Shown here piece after piece: positions 1 to 6,881 of a stretch of DNA of 17,051 nt; the stretch's first letter is position 1; each line of letters opens with the position of its first letter. The notes under the pieces were generated by a model. That model was not told the DNA's origin. It made no database searches and saw only the letters and a list, made by a program, of their open reading frames with translations. The DNA lies in assembly GCA_021821705.1 (NCBI GenBank), contig JAKACE010000006.1, positions 1-17,051 of the forward strand. Direction: 5' to 3'. This stretch comes from Actinomycetes bacterium (GTDB lineage Bacteria; Actinomycetota; Acidimicrobiia; Acidimicrobiales; Palsa-688). The position numbers were made by a program, and so were the translations under genes.

Positions 1-67
1 GCCGCCCCGCCCGTCACCGCCGCCCCGCCCGTCACCGCCGCCCCGTCCGTCACCGCCGCCCCGCCCG
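1..67. repeat. 18-bp GC-rich tandem repeat, about 3.7 copies
   Basis: The unit GCCGCCCCGCCCGTCACC occurs at 1-18 and 19-36, again with one C-to-T change at 37-54, and partially at 55-67. It begins at the window edge, so the array may extend to the left. In frame +1 each unit reads Ala-Ala-Pro-Pro-Val-Thr, typical of a low-complexity protein tail, but being a multiple of three does not by itself prove coding. Confidence 0.9.
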
Positions 68-180
68 GCGGCTACGGGCCCCGTAGCCCGGCCGCACCCC
101 GGGGTGTGGGGGCCCGATGGGAGGCGGGTGCTCCCGGCCGAACGACGGCATGGGGGGTCACCTCGGTGAGGCACCTGTGA
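1..180 (+). CDS. possible 3' end of an Ala/Pro-rich protein (partial, uncertain)
   Basis: Frame +1 is open from the window edge to a TGA at 178-180. It encodes three AAPPVT-type hexapeptides, followed by a Gly/Arg/Pro-rich stretch ending in VTSVRHL. This could be the disordered C-terminal tail of a protein whose start lies upstream. Other frames are also open over parts of this very GC-rich stretch (for example frame +2 to a TGA at 167-169), so the reading frame is not established. The downstream half does not resemble any domain I recognise and could be noncoding. Confidence 0.25.
   Translation, partial: AAPPVTAAPPVTAAPSVTAAPPGGYGPRSPAAPRGVGARWEAGAPGRTTAWGVTSVRHL
70..106. other. two adjacent perfect palindromes
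   Basis: GGCTACGGG at 70-78 is mirrored by CCCGTAGCC at 80-88 around a single central C. As RNA this gives an 8-bp stem with a 3-nt loop. Immediately after lies CACCCC/GGGGTG at 95-106. Neither is followed by a T tract, so a classical intrinsic terminator is not supported. They may mark a transcript end after the preceding gene, or simply reflect base composition. Confidence 0.4.
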
Positions 181-258
181 GCCGCCGCGACAGGGCCGGT
201 AGTGGCACCGTCCTGTGGGCCGCCGGTGGCCCGTCAGGCTCGGGTAATGCTGGGAATA

Positions 259-272
259 TACCCCACGGGGTA
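259..272. promoter_or_regulatory. candidate CsoR/CstR-type operator upstream of the sulfur/Hdr operon
   Basis: The sequence TACCCCACGGGGTA is a perfect inverted repeat with 6-bp arms and a 2-bp centre, extended on the left by one A. Operators of CsoR-family repressors (Cu sensors, and the persulfide sensor CstR) typically have the form of C-run and G-run half sites flanked by TA. It lies 73 bp before the start of the first gene of an operon full of persulfide-carrier proteins. A TANNNT box (TAAGGT, 271-276) overlaps its right end, so a bound repressor would block a promoter there. No csoR or cstR gene is in the window. Assignment rests on motif shape and context. Confidence 0.45.
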
Positions 273-276
273 AGGT
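271..276 (+). promoter_or_regulatory. possible -10 box of the DsrE-TusA-Hdr operon
   Basis: TAAGGT fits the actinobacterial TANNNT -10 pattern and would start transcription near 283, about 60 nt before the first gene. The hexamer 17 bp upstream (TGCTGG, 248-253) is a poor -35 match, so the call is weak. Alternatives nearby are TATACC at 257-262 and TAATTC at 277-282. Confidence 0.25.
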
Positions 277-344
277 AATTCGCCCCTAACCCTCCAGACG
301 AGCGGCACTGTTCGTGCTCGCCACAGCGGCTGCACAGTGTCGTT

Positions 345-935
345 ATGGCAGACCCGGCCGGCACTCAGTCGATAAACAGAACGGAGGCAGTGGCGGGCCT
401 GAGCGAGGCGGAGATCAGGCGGATCGTGCGCTCGGAGCTCGACGCTCGTATGGTGGCGGGCCCGGGGGCCAACCGGGCTGCCATCATCGCCTCCCAGGGC
501 ACCCTGGACTGGGCCTACCCTCCGCTCATCCTGGCCACGACGGCGGCGGCGTCGGGTATGGAGGCGTCGGTGTTCTTCACTTTCTACGGGCTCAACATCA
601 TCCACAAGGACTACCGGCGTCTCCTCAGGGTTTCGCCGCTCGGCAACCCGGCCATGCCGATGCCCGTGCCGATGCCCAACCTGGTACTGGGCCTGCCCGG
701 TATGGGGCGGCTGGCGACGCGGCTGATGCGTTCCAAGTTCGCAGGCAAGAACGTCGCTCCTATCTCCGAGCTCTTGGAGGCGGCGCGAGACCTCGAGGTC
801 CGTCTGATCGCCTGCCAGATGACGATGGACGTGTTCGGCTACGGCTCCGGGGACTTCATCGATGGCGTGGAGTTCGCAGGTGCAGCTACCTACCTCGCTG
901 AGGCGAGGAAGGCGAACGTCACCCTGTTCGTCTGA
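345..935 (+). CDS. DsrE2-like sulfur-trafficking protein (DsrE/DsrF/DrsH family)
   Basis: This 196-aa protein belongs to the DsrE/F/DrsH-like fold, whose members carry persulfide sulfur on a conserved cysteine in sulfur oxidation, reduction and thiolation pathways. The diagnostic segment ACQMTMDVFGY is at residues 156-166, and Cys157, the only cysteine, is the expected sulfur carrier. The family signature also includes the hydrophobic FFTFYGL stretch (77-83), the Met/Pro-rich MPMPVPMPN segment (104-112) and the GVEFAGAATYL end region (174-184), all of which suggest the DsrE2 branch. It is the first gene of the operon and precedes TusA by 16 bp. ATG 345 has no clear Shine-Dalgarno. An in-frame GTG at 390 follows GGAGG by only 2 nt, so the start could be either. 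Residues 1-40 are not conserved as far as I can tell. Confidence 0.85.
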   Translation: MADPAGTQSINRTEAVAGLSEAEIRRIVRSELDARMVAGPGANRAAIIASQGTLDWAYPPLILATTAAASGMEASVFFTFYGLNIIHKDYRRLLRVSPLGNPAMPMPVPMPNLVLGLPGMGRLATRLMRSKFAGKNVAPISELLEAARDLEVRLIACQMTMDVFGYGSGDFIDGVEFAGAATYLAEARKANVTLFV

Positions 936-951
936 TCTGAGGAGGCGAGGA

Positions 952-1194
952 ATGTCAAGTGCCGACTTGAAAGAAGACGTGGTCGTCGACGCCCGTGGGC
1001 TGTCGTGCCCGATGCCTGTGGTGAAGACGGCCAAGGCCATGAAGGCTATGGTGCCCGGCCAGGTGCTCAAGCTGATGGCCACGGACCTTGGCTCGGTGAA
1101 GGACGTGCCCGCTTGGGCGCAGGGCACGGGTAACGAGCTGGTCGCCACCGACGAGGGCGGTGGCGTGTTCACTTTCTACCTGCGCAAGAGCTAG
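952..1194 (+). CDS. tusA: TusA-family sulfur carrier protein (first copy)
   Basis: This 80-aa protein has the size and order of the TusA/SirA family: an N-terminal VVVDARGLSCPMPVVKTAKAM segment, then a beta-alpha-beta fold ending in TFYLRKS. The CPxP motif is intact (CPMP, residues 19-22), and Cys19 is the residue that carries persulfide sulfur in TusA. The family passes sulfur to or from DsrE-type proteins, rhodaneses and, in sulfur oxidisers, Hdr-like complexes. The start is chosen at ATG 952, which has GGAGGCGAGG directly upstream. The gene sits 16 bp after the DsrE2-like gene and 9 bp before the next DsrE-like gene, so the three are almost certainly co-transcribed and the carrier probably works with its neighbours. 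Confidence 0.93.
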   Translation: MSSADLKEDVVVDARGLSCPMPVVKTAKAMKAMVPGQVLKLMATDLGSVKDVPAWAQGTGNELVATDEGGGVFTFYLRKS

Positions 1195-1203
1195 GAGCAT
1201 GTC

Positions 1204-1572
1204 GTGAGCGACGCAGAGAAACTGGTGATCATGGTCACCCACGGCCCCTCGGAGCCGGAGTTGGCTTGCATACCCTTGGCATTGGCGGGCGGGGCGGTCG
1301 CTTCGGACGTCGAGGTGGTCTTGGGCTTCCAGGGCGATGGCTGCTTGCTGGTGAAAAGGGGGGTTGCCGAGACGGTCAGCGCCCCGGGCTTCACACCCCT
1401 CGGCGACCTGCTGCCCGTCCTGGTGGAGGAGGGGGCCAAACTTCTCGTGTGCGCGCCCAGTTTGCAGAGCCGGGGCCTGAGCGCCGAAGACTTCGTAGAG
1501 GGCACCGAGATCGTCGCGTCGGCGCGCTTCGTGGCCGAGATCACGTCGGCGACAAACGCCCTGGTGTACTGA
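1204..1572 (+). CDS. small DsrE-family protein
   Basis: This 122-aa protein has the DsrE-like alternating beta/alpha pattern: a KLVIMVTHGP first strand (6-15), then a helix, the GDGCLLVKRG segment (45-53) and a KLLVCAPSLQSRGL segment (79-92). Cys83 in the last segment sits where DsrE and DsrE3 proteins have their sulfur-carrying cysteine. Cys47 is a possible second thiol. The GTG start at 1204 is preceded by AGGAG (1193-1197), which overlaps the TAG stop of the TusA gene upstream. The ATG at 1199 is closed after two codons by a TGA. Lying between two tusA genes, it most likely exchanges persulfide with TusA. I cannot assign a numbered DsrE subgroup with certainty, although DsrE3 is closest in feel. 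Confidence 0.85.
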   Translation: MSDAEKLVIMVTHGPSEPELACIPLALAGGAVASDVEVVLGFQGDGCLLVKRGVAETVSAPGFTPLGDLLPVLVEEGAKLLVCAPSLQSRGLSAEDFVEGTEIVASARFVAEITSATNALVY

Positions 1573-1606
1573 CGACAATGGCGGTCCGCAACCCCGGGAG
1601 GCAACG

Positions 1607-1873
1607 ATGAGCACAACACTGAGCGATACCGATGCCGGCGCTCTCGGCGCGTCCAAGGTGGTCGACGCCCGCGGCGCCGCCTGCCCCGGGCCGCTGCTCG
1701 AAGCCAAGAAGGCGATGGGTACCGTAGCCGTTGGCGACGTGCTAGAGCTGTGGTCGAGCGACCCGCAGACCCGCCGCGATGTCGAGGCATGGTCGGCCAA
1801 GGTGGGCCACGCATTCCTCGGCATAGCTACGGCAGCGGGTTACGACCGCGTCTTTGTGCGCCGGGGGAAGTGA
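1607..1873 (+). CDS. tusA: TusA-family sulfur carrier protein (second copy)
   Basis: This is an 88-aa TusA/SirA-like protein. The core begins KVVDARGAACPGPLLEAKKAM (residues 17-37), with the CPxP motif as CPGP at 26-29 and Cys26 as the presumed sulfur carrier. The C-terminal half (GDVLELWSSDP, then YDRVFVRRGK) follows the usual fold. A 16-residue Ser/Thr/Ala-rich N-terminal extension distinguishes it from the copy at 952-1194, and outside the motif the two are clearly divergent, so this is not a recent duplication. GGGAGG at 1596-1601 supports ATG 1607. The gene follows the small DsrE-like gene by 34 bp and overlaps or abuts the next gene, which points to a second DsrE-TusA pair feeding the Hdr proteins downstream. 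Confidence 0.92.
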   Translation: MSTTLSDTDAGALGASKVVDARGAACPGPLLEAKKAMGTVAVGDVLELWSSDPQTRRDVEAWSAKVGHAFLGIATAAGYDRVFVRRGK

Positions 1874-1878
1874 ACCTG

Positions 1879-2319
1879 ATGGTGACCGGTGGGTTGCCCG
1901 AGCCCGGCGTGGCCGGTGCAGGCACGCTGCAGCGCCCACCCCGAGTCCTGGTCTGGTCGACCAACATGATCTCCGATCCTGGTATAGACCTGGCCGGGAG
2001 CTCCCACCTGCACTACCCCCCTGAGGTGGTGGTGATAAGCGTGCCCTGCACGAGCGGGATCAAGCCGGCGTGGTTATTGCGTGCCTTCGAGCAGGGTTTC
2101 GATGGCGTGTTCATCGCCTCGGACGGCGACGAGTGCGGCTACCTGGCCGATTGCAGCAGGCGCTCGGCCCGCATCGTCGCCGAGACCCAGGCACTCCTGG
2201 ACCAGCACGGCATAGATGGGCGCCGGCTGCGGATGGCCGCCATCTGCTCGGTGTGCGCCGAGCCGTTCGCTCGCCAGGTGCGCGAGTTCGTCCGGGCGCT
2301 GGCAGAGATGGAGGCATAA
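1879..2319 (+). CDS. mvhD: MvhD-like (hydrogenase iron-sulfur subunit family) electron-transfer protein
   Basis: This protein of about 146 aa belongs to the MvhD/FrhD family, whose members bind a [2Fe-2S] cluster and deliver electrons to HdrA; the domain is also found in QmoB. Family landmarks visible are IDLAGSSHLHYPPEV (36-50), VPCTSGIKPAWLLRAFEQGFDGVFIA (55-80), DECGYLADC (84-92) and the C-terminal RMAAICSVCAEPFARQVREFV region. The ligand set is odd. The early WCSYAG-type cysteine is replaced (WSTNMIS, 26-32), and the usual GCHPGDCHY segment is SDGDECGY. Cysteines remaining are 57, 86, 92, 123 and 126. ATG 1879 is used here, but GTG 1870 overlaps the tusA stop and is an equally good coupled start. 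No hydrogenase or formate dehydrogenase is nearby, so the electron source is probably the GltD-like module of the next gene. Confidence 0.8.
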   Translation: MVTGGLPEPGVAGAGTLQRPPRVLVWSTNMISDPGIDLAGSSHLHYPPEVVVISVPCTSGIKPAWLLRAFEQGFDGVFIASDGDECGYLADCSRRSARIVAETQALLDQHGIDGRRLRMAAICSVCAEPFARQVREFVRALAEMEA

Positions 2320-5028
2320 GTGCATTACGACGCCCTGGTGGTTGGCGGTGGCATCGGGGGCATGGAGTCGGCCCTCGAGCTCGGGGACATGGGCTACAAG
2401 GCCCTGGTGGTCGAGAAGGGCCCGAGCATCGGTGGGAAGATGATCCAACTGAGCAAGGTCTTCCCCACGCTGGACTGCGCCAGCTGCATCTCGACGCCGA
2501 AGATGGGTGCCACAGCGCACCATCGCAATGTGACGGTCCTCACCGGCGCCGAGGTGGCCCGCTTGGCCCGCCAGGCGGACGGGGGTTTCCGGGCCACGGT
2601 GCACGTGGCTACCCGCTTCGTCGACCCGGAGCGCTGCACCGGCTGCCACCAGTGCGAGATGGCCTGCACGGTCTCGGTGCCCGACCAGTTCAACGGTGAG
2701 CTGGTGGCCCGCCACGCTGCCTACATCCCATTCCCTCAGGCTGTGCCCCAGAAGGCCCTGATCGAGCGGGACGGGACTTCGCCGTGCACCTTTGCCTGCC
2801 CGGCCGGCATCAAGGCGCACGGCTACGTCTCTTTGGTGCGTGCCGGCCTGTACGGCGAGGCCTTCGACCTGGTTGCCGAGACGACGCCGTTGGTAGGGAC
2901 GCTGGGTCGGGCCTGTTACGCGCCGTGCGAGTCGGCGTGCACGCGCGGTGCCCTCGAAGGGGCTGTCCCCATAAGGCGTATCAAGAGGTTCGTCGCCGAC
3001 CAGCAGAACATGGCCGGGGCCCGCCGAGCCTTGCCGCCCGAACGCAACGGCAAGGCGGTGGCCGTCGTCGGCTCCGGCCCGGCCGGCCTGACGGCGGCGT
3101 GGCTGTTGGCCCGCAAGGGCTACGGCGTGAAGGTGTTCGAAGCGGCGCCCTGCCCGGGGGGCGCCCTGCGCTTGGGGATCCCCTCGTACCGCCTGCCTGT
3201 CGAGGTCGTCGAAGCGGACATCGCCAACCTCACGGGTATCGGGGTCGACATCGAGTGCAACGCCAGGGTGGACGATCTGGCCCGGCTCCAGGGCCAGGGG
3301 TTCGACGCCGTGGTCGTGGCCACCGGCGCGCCGGTTGCGGCCCGCCTCGGAGTGGAGGGCGAGAGCACGCTCGAGGGCGTCATCGCTGCCCTGGACTTCC
3401 TGGCCGACATAAAGCTGGACCGGCCGGCGGACCTGCGTGGCCGGGTGGTGGCCGTCGTCGGCGGCGGCAATGTTGCGATCGACGCCGCCCGTAGCGCCTT
3501 GCGCCTCGGCGCCGCCGAGGTGCACCTGATCTGTCTCGAGGGGCGCGACGAGATGCCGGCTCACGACTTCGAGGTGGCCGAAGCCTGTGCCGAAGGCGTG
3601 CAACTGCACGACCGGTGGGGCGTAGCAGGTTTCAGGGGTGGCAGCCGAGTTGAGGCCTTGGAGCTGAAGACATGCCTGAGCGTGTTCGGCCCGGACGGGC
3701 GTTTCAACCCCCGCTTCGACGACGGCGGCCACGACGAGGTGGTCTGCGACACGGTCATAGTGGCCATAGGTGCCCGCCCTGACACGGCTACGTTCCCGGC
3801 CCTGGCTCCCGACGGCGCCAGGGCTCTGGTGGCTGACAGCATCACGGCCAAGACGCCCCTGAGAGGTGTGTTCGCCGCCGGGGACGCTGTGAGCGGGCCG
3901 TCCACGATCGCCAAGGCTGTCGGGCAGGCGGCCCGGGCGGCGGCCATGGTGGACGACTGGCTGCAGGGTCGGCGGCTGGAGGCACCCGAGCCGCCCCTGC
4001 CGGTTGTCGAGGGCGCCGATGTCCTGTTCCGCCAGGCAGGCTATGCCCGGCGGTCCCCAGTGGCCACAGGGGTGAATTTGGGCCTGGCCCCGAGCGACTT
4101 CTCCGAGCTCGAGGCACCACTCAGCGATGAGGACGCGCGCTCGGCCGCCGGTGCCTGCCTCGACTGCGGTGTTTGTTCCGAATGCCATCAGTGCCTGGCG
4201 GCATGCCCGGCCGACGCCATCGACTTCGACATGCGCGACAGCGACGTGGAAGTGGAAGTGGGTACGGTCGTGGTTTCGACGGGCTACCACCTCTTCCCGG
4301 CGCAGCTCAAGCCCCAGTACGGTTACGGGCGCTACAAGAACGTGGTGACCGGCGAACAGATGGAGCGCCTCCTGGCCCCCACCCGGCCCTTCAACACCGT
4401 CCTACGGCCAGGCGACGCCAAGGTGCCCGAGCGGGTCGCGTACATCATGTGCACCGGGTCGCGCGACGAGACGGTCGGCAACCCGCTGTGCTCGAAGTTC
4501 TGTTGTATGTACTCGCTCAAGCAGAACCAGCTGATCATGGGCGCCCTGCCGCTGGCCGACGTGACCGTGCACTACATCGACATCCGCGCCGCTGGTAAGG
4601 GCTACGACGAGTTCTTCGAGCAGGCCAAGGCCATGGGCACCAACTTCGTGAAGGGCCGCGTGGCGCGGGTGAGCGAACTGGCCAATGGCAACCTCGTGCT
4701 GCGCTACGAGGACATCGACAACGGGGGCAGGATCGCCGAGGCAGAGTACGACATGGTCGTACTGGCAGTCGGGGTGCAGCCCAATGCCGACTTCGCACGG
4801 TTCTTCGAGCAGGGCGAGCTGGCCTTGACGGACCACGGTTACATCGAGGAGGTGGACGAGGATGTTTCCCCCGGTGCGACCAGCCTGGCAGGGGTGTTCG
4901 TGGCCGGCGCGGCCTCGGGACCGCGTGACATCCCCGAGTCCATACTCCACGCCGGGGCCGCCGTGGCCCAGGCCGCCGCCTACCTCGAATCGACCAGGGC
5001 TCCACGCCGGGCGGAGGTGGGGGCATGA
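2320..5028 (+). CDS. hdrA: HdrA-like protein with an inserted GltD-like NADPH:Fe-S oxidoreductase module
   Basis: This 902-aa protein is a composite flavoprotein. Residues 1-120 are the HdrA N-half: a GGGIGG dinucleotide fold (9-14), the family motif FPTLDCASCISTPKM (48-62) and a ferredoxin-type site C106/C109/C112/C116. Residues about 150-555 match GltD/NfnB-type NADPH oxidoreductases: an Fe-S N-terminus with C156/C160 and C199/C203/C207, FAD-binding GSGPAGL (251-257), a second Rossmann GGGNVAID (381-388) and GVFAAGDAVSG (517-526). Residues about 600-900 resume HdrA: a cysteine-rich segment C613 to C629, the MCTGSRDE segment (710-717), NPLCSKFCCMYS (721-732) and GVFVAGAASGPRDIPES. The GTG start directly follows the TAA of mvhD. 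It lacks the N-terminal CHCG domain of canonical HdrA, which the next gene supplies. Likely role: NADPH-linked hub of an electron-confurcating or -bifurcating Hdr complex in the cytoplasm. Confidence 0.88.
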   Translation: MHYDALVVGGGIGGMESALELGDMGYKALVVEKGPSIGGKMIQLSKVFPTLDCASCISTPKMGATAHHRNVTVLTGAEVARLARQADGGFRATVHVATRFVDPERCTGCHQCEMACTVSVPDQFNGELVARHAAYIPFPQAVPQKALIERDGTSPCTFACPAGIKAHGYVSLVRAGLYGEAFDLVAETTPLVGTLGRACYAPCESACTRGALEGAVPIRRIKRFVADQQNMAGARRALPPERNGKAVAVVGSGPAGLTAAWLLARKGYGVKVFEAAPCPGGALRLGIPSYRLPVEVVEADIANLTGIGVDIECNARVDDLARLQGQGFDAVVVATGAPVAARLGVEGESTLEGVIAALDFLADIKLDRPADLRGRVVAVVGGGNVAIDAARSALRLGAAEVHLICLEGRDEMPAHDFEVAEACAEGVQLHDRWGVAGFRGGSRVEALELKTCLSVFGPDGRFNPRFDDGGHDEVVCDTVIVAIGARPDTATFPALAPDGARALVADSITAKTPLRGVFAAGDAVSGPSTIAKAVGQAARAAAMVDDWLQGRRLEAPEPPLPVVEGADVLFRQAGYARRSPVATGVNLGLAPSDFSELEAPLSDEDARSAAGACLDCGVCSECHQCLAACPADAIDFDMRDSDVEVEVGTVVVSTGYHLFPAQLKPQYGYGRYKNVVTGEQMERLLAPTRPFNTVLRPGDAKVPERVAYIMCTGSRDETVGNPLCSKFCCMYSLKQNQLIMGALPLADVTVHYIDIRAAGKGYDEFFEQAKAMGTNFVKGRVARVSELANGNLVLRYEDIDNGGRIAEAEYDMVVLAVGVQPNADFARFFEQGELALTDHGYIEEVDEDVSPGATSLAGVFVAGAASGPRDIPESILHAGAAVAQAAAYLESTRAPRRAEVGA

Positions 5029-6881
5029 CATCCCGGCGTATCGGTGTTTACATCTGCCACTGTGGCGGCAACATCTCCGACTACGTGGACGTCCCGGCGG
5101 TGGTCGAGGCCGTGAGGGCCGAGCCCGACGTCGTCGTGGCCAGGGACGCCATGTTCACCTGCTCGGACCTGACCCAGCAGGAGATCATCTCCGATATCAC
5201 CGAGCACCAGCTCGACGGGTTGGTGGTGGCCTCCTGCTCGCCCAAGCTGCACACGTTCACCTTCCGGGAGATGGCCCGGCGCGCCGGGCTCAACCCTTAC
5301 GAGTACACCCAGGTCAACATCCGTGAACAATGTTCGTGGGCGCATACGGACGACCCGCAGGGAGCGACCCGCAAGGCCATCAGCCTGGTGCGGGCAGGCA
5401 TAGCCGGGACGCGGGGTACCAGGCCGCTGGAGCCCATAATCGTCGAGACCACACAACGCGTACTGGTCGTCGGAGGCGGGCTCACCGGGATGCGGGCGGC
5501 CGTCGGCCTGGCGGACCTTGGTCTCGGCGTCGTACTGGTCGACAAGGCGGCCGACCTCGGGGGCAGGGTCGGCGAGATGGGGCCGATGTTCCCGCACGGG
5601 CGGGTGGGAGCCGACCTGGTTGCGAGGCTGCGCCAAGAGATCGGGCGCCGTCCGGCGGTCACGGTGCTGACAGGCGCCGAGCTGGTCGCCAAGTCCGGCA
5701 CCTATGGCAATTACCACGTGGTGGTGGCCGTAGGCGAAGAGCGCATGGAGCTGGAAGTCGGCCAGGTAGTGGTGGCCACCGGCTTTGCTGACTACGAACC
5801 TCACACCGGCGAGCTCGGTTATGGGGCGCCCGGCGTGCTGACCCTGCCCGAGCTGGTGAGCCGGCTCGACAGCTCACATGGCCCCTTGCTGCACGAGGGC
5901 CGAGCCGTTGCCAACATTGCCTACGTCTACTGCGTGGGCAGCCGCAACGAGGAGCACACCTACTGCTCGAAGTACTGCTGCTCGGCCGCGGTGCACACCG
6001 CGCTGAGGGTCGCCGAGCGCAACCCTGGGGCCCATCAGTACCACCTGTACCGGGACATGCGCACCTACGGGCGCAACGAGGAGATGCTGACCGAGTCACG
6101 CCGCCGCGGCTCGTTGTACCTGAAGTTCGCCGACGCCGACCCACCCGAGGTGGCCCGTGAGCACGGGCGCCTGGAGGTGACAGTTCGCGACCTGCTGAGC
6201 GCCGGGGAGGAGATGAGGCTCCTTGTCGACCTGGTCGTCCTGGTGACCGGTATGGTGCCCCGTGCGAACCAGGACCTGGTCAACGTCCTCAAGCTTCCCG
6301 TCGGCCGTGACGGGTTCTTCAACGAGATCCACCCCAAGCTGCGGCCGGTCGAGACGGTGGTCGACGGTGTGACGATATGCGGCACCTGCCAGGGGCCCAA
6401 GACCTCCGCCGAGAGCGTGGCCTCGGGGCTGGCGGCGGTGACCCACGTCGGGGCGGTCCTCAAATGCGGGGTGGCCGAGCTGAGCCCGCAGGTGGCCTCG
6501 GTCGACCCCGAAGCATGTACCGGCTGTGGCCTGTGCGTGCAGGCCTGCCCGTTCGGCGCCATAAGCATGTTCACCTCACTGCGACCGGCGGGCGATGGGC
6601 ACCGGCCCGCTCTCGCCGAGGCCCATAGCGGGGACGTGTCGCAGGGCGCCGTGGTGGGGGTTGTCGACGCTACGGGCTGCAAGGGCTGTGGGGCCTGTGC
6701 GCCGGTCTGCCCGACCGGGGCCATCGACCTGGCCGGCTACACCGATGCGCAGGTCACGGCCATTATCGACGCCCTGGCCAGGGACCTGCTCGGTCCAAAA
6801 GGGCGGCCCGGCGACGCCGTGGCCCCCGAGGGGGCGCGGACGCGGGCGGCCGAGGACGCTCAGGCCGAGGTGGCTCTGTGA
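5025..6881 (+). CDS. hdrA: HdrA-family FAD/Fe-S protein (second HdrA)
   Basis: This 618-aa protein has the canonical HdrA N-terminal domain with GVYICHCGGNI (7-17) and cysteines at 11, 13, 46, 71 and 103, the usual N-terminal [4Fe-4S] ligands. A FAD-binding Rossmann fold follows (VVGGGLTG, 148-155), then YCVGSRNEEHTYCSKYCC (302-319) and two C-terminal ferredoxin sites, C498/501/504/508 and C552/555/558/562. It differs from full HdrA in lacking the DCxxC motif and the internal ferredoxin insert: the matching segment is GPMFPHGRVGADL (186-198). Those elements are present in the upstream HdrA-GltD protein, so the two look complementary. The overall layout also recalls QmoB without its MvhD part. 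ATG 5025 overlaps the preceding stop (ATGA), so translation is probably coupled. The tail after residue 590 is charged and low complexity. Confidence 0.88.
   Translation: MTSRRIGVYICHCGGNISDYVDVPAVVEAVRAEPDVVVARDAMFTCSDLTQQEIISDITEHQLDGLVVASCSPKLHTFTFREMARRAGLNPYEYTQVNIREQCSWAHTDDPQGATRKAISLVRAGIAGTRGTRPLEPIIVETTQRVLVVGGGLTGMRAAVGLADLGLGVVLVDKAADLGGRVGEMGPMFPHGRVGADLVARLRQEIGRRPAVTVLTGAELVAKSGTYGNYHVVVAVGEERMELEVGQVVVATGFADYEPHTGELGYGAPGVLTLPELVSRLDSSHGPLLHEGRAVANIAYVYCVGSRNEEHTYCSKYCCSAAVHTALRVAERNPGAHQYHLYRDMRTYGRNEEMLTESRRRGSLYLKFADADPPEVAREHGRLEVTVRDLLSAGEEMRLLVDLVVLVTGMVPRANQDLVNVLKLPVGRDGFFNEIHPKLRPVETVVDGVTICGTCQGPKTSAESVASGLAAVTHVGAVLKCGVAELSPQVASVDPEACTGCGLCVQACPFGAISMFTSLRPAGDGHRPALAEAHSGDVSQGAVVGVVDATGCKGCGACAPVCPTGAIDLAGYTDAQVTAIIDALARDLLGPKGRPGDAVAPEGARTRAAEDAQAEVAL

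Noticed and set aside
1..67. CRISPR-like array
   Set aside because: The repeats are directly adjacent 18-bp units with no spacers, so this is a simple tandem repeat.
166..190. GGTGAGGCACCT resembling the start of an M-box (Mg2+) riboswitch
   Set aside because: Only the first conserved segment is approximated. The later GCYACUGCC and AAAG-type conserved blocks are not found in order before the gene at 345.
234..1172. Minus-strand 312-codon frame over the promoter and first genes
   Set aside because: No recognisable domain, and it overlaps the well-supported DsrE2 and TusA genes on the other strand.
2074..4290. Very long minus-strand open frame (738 codons) opposite the HdrA-GltD gene
   Set aside because: It is an antisense shadow caused by high GC. 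Its translation is His/Arg/Gly-rich without domains, whereas the plus strand encodes clear HdrA and GltD motifs throughout.
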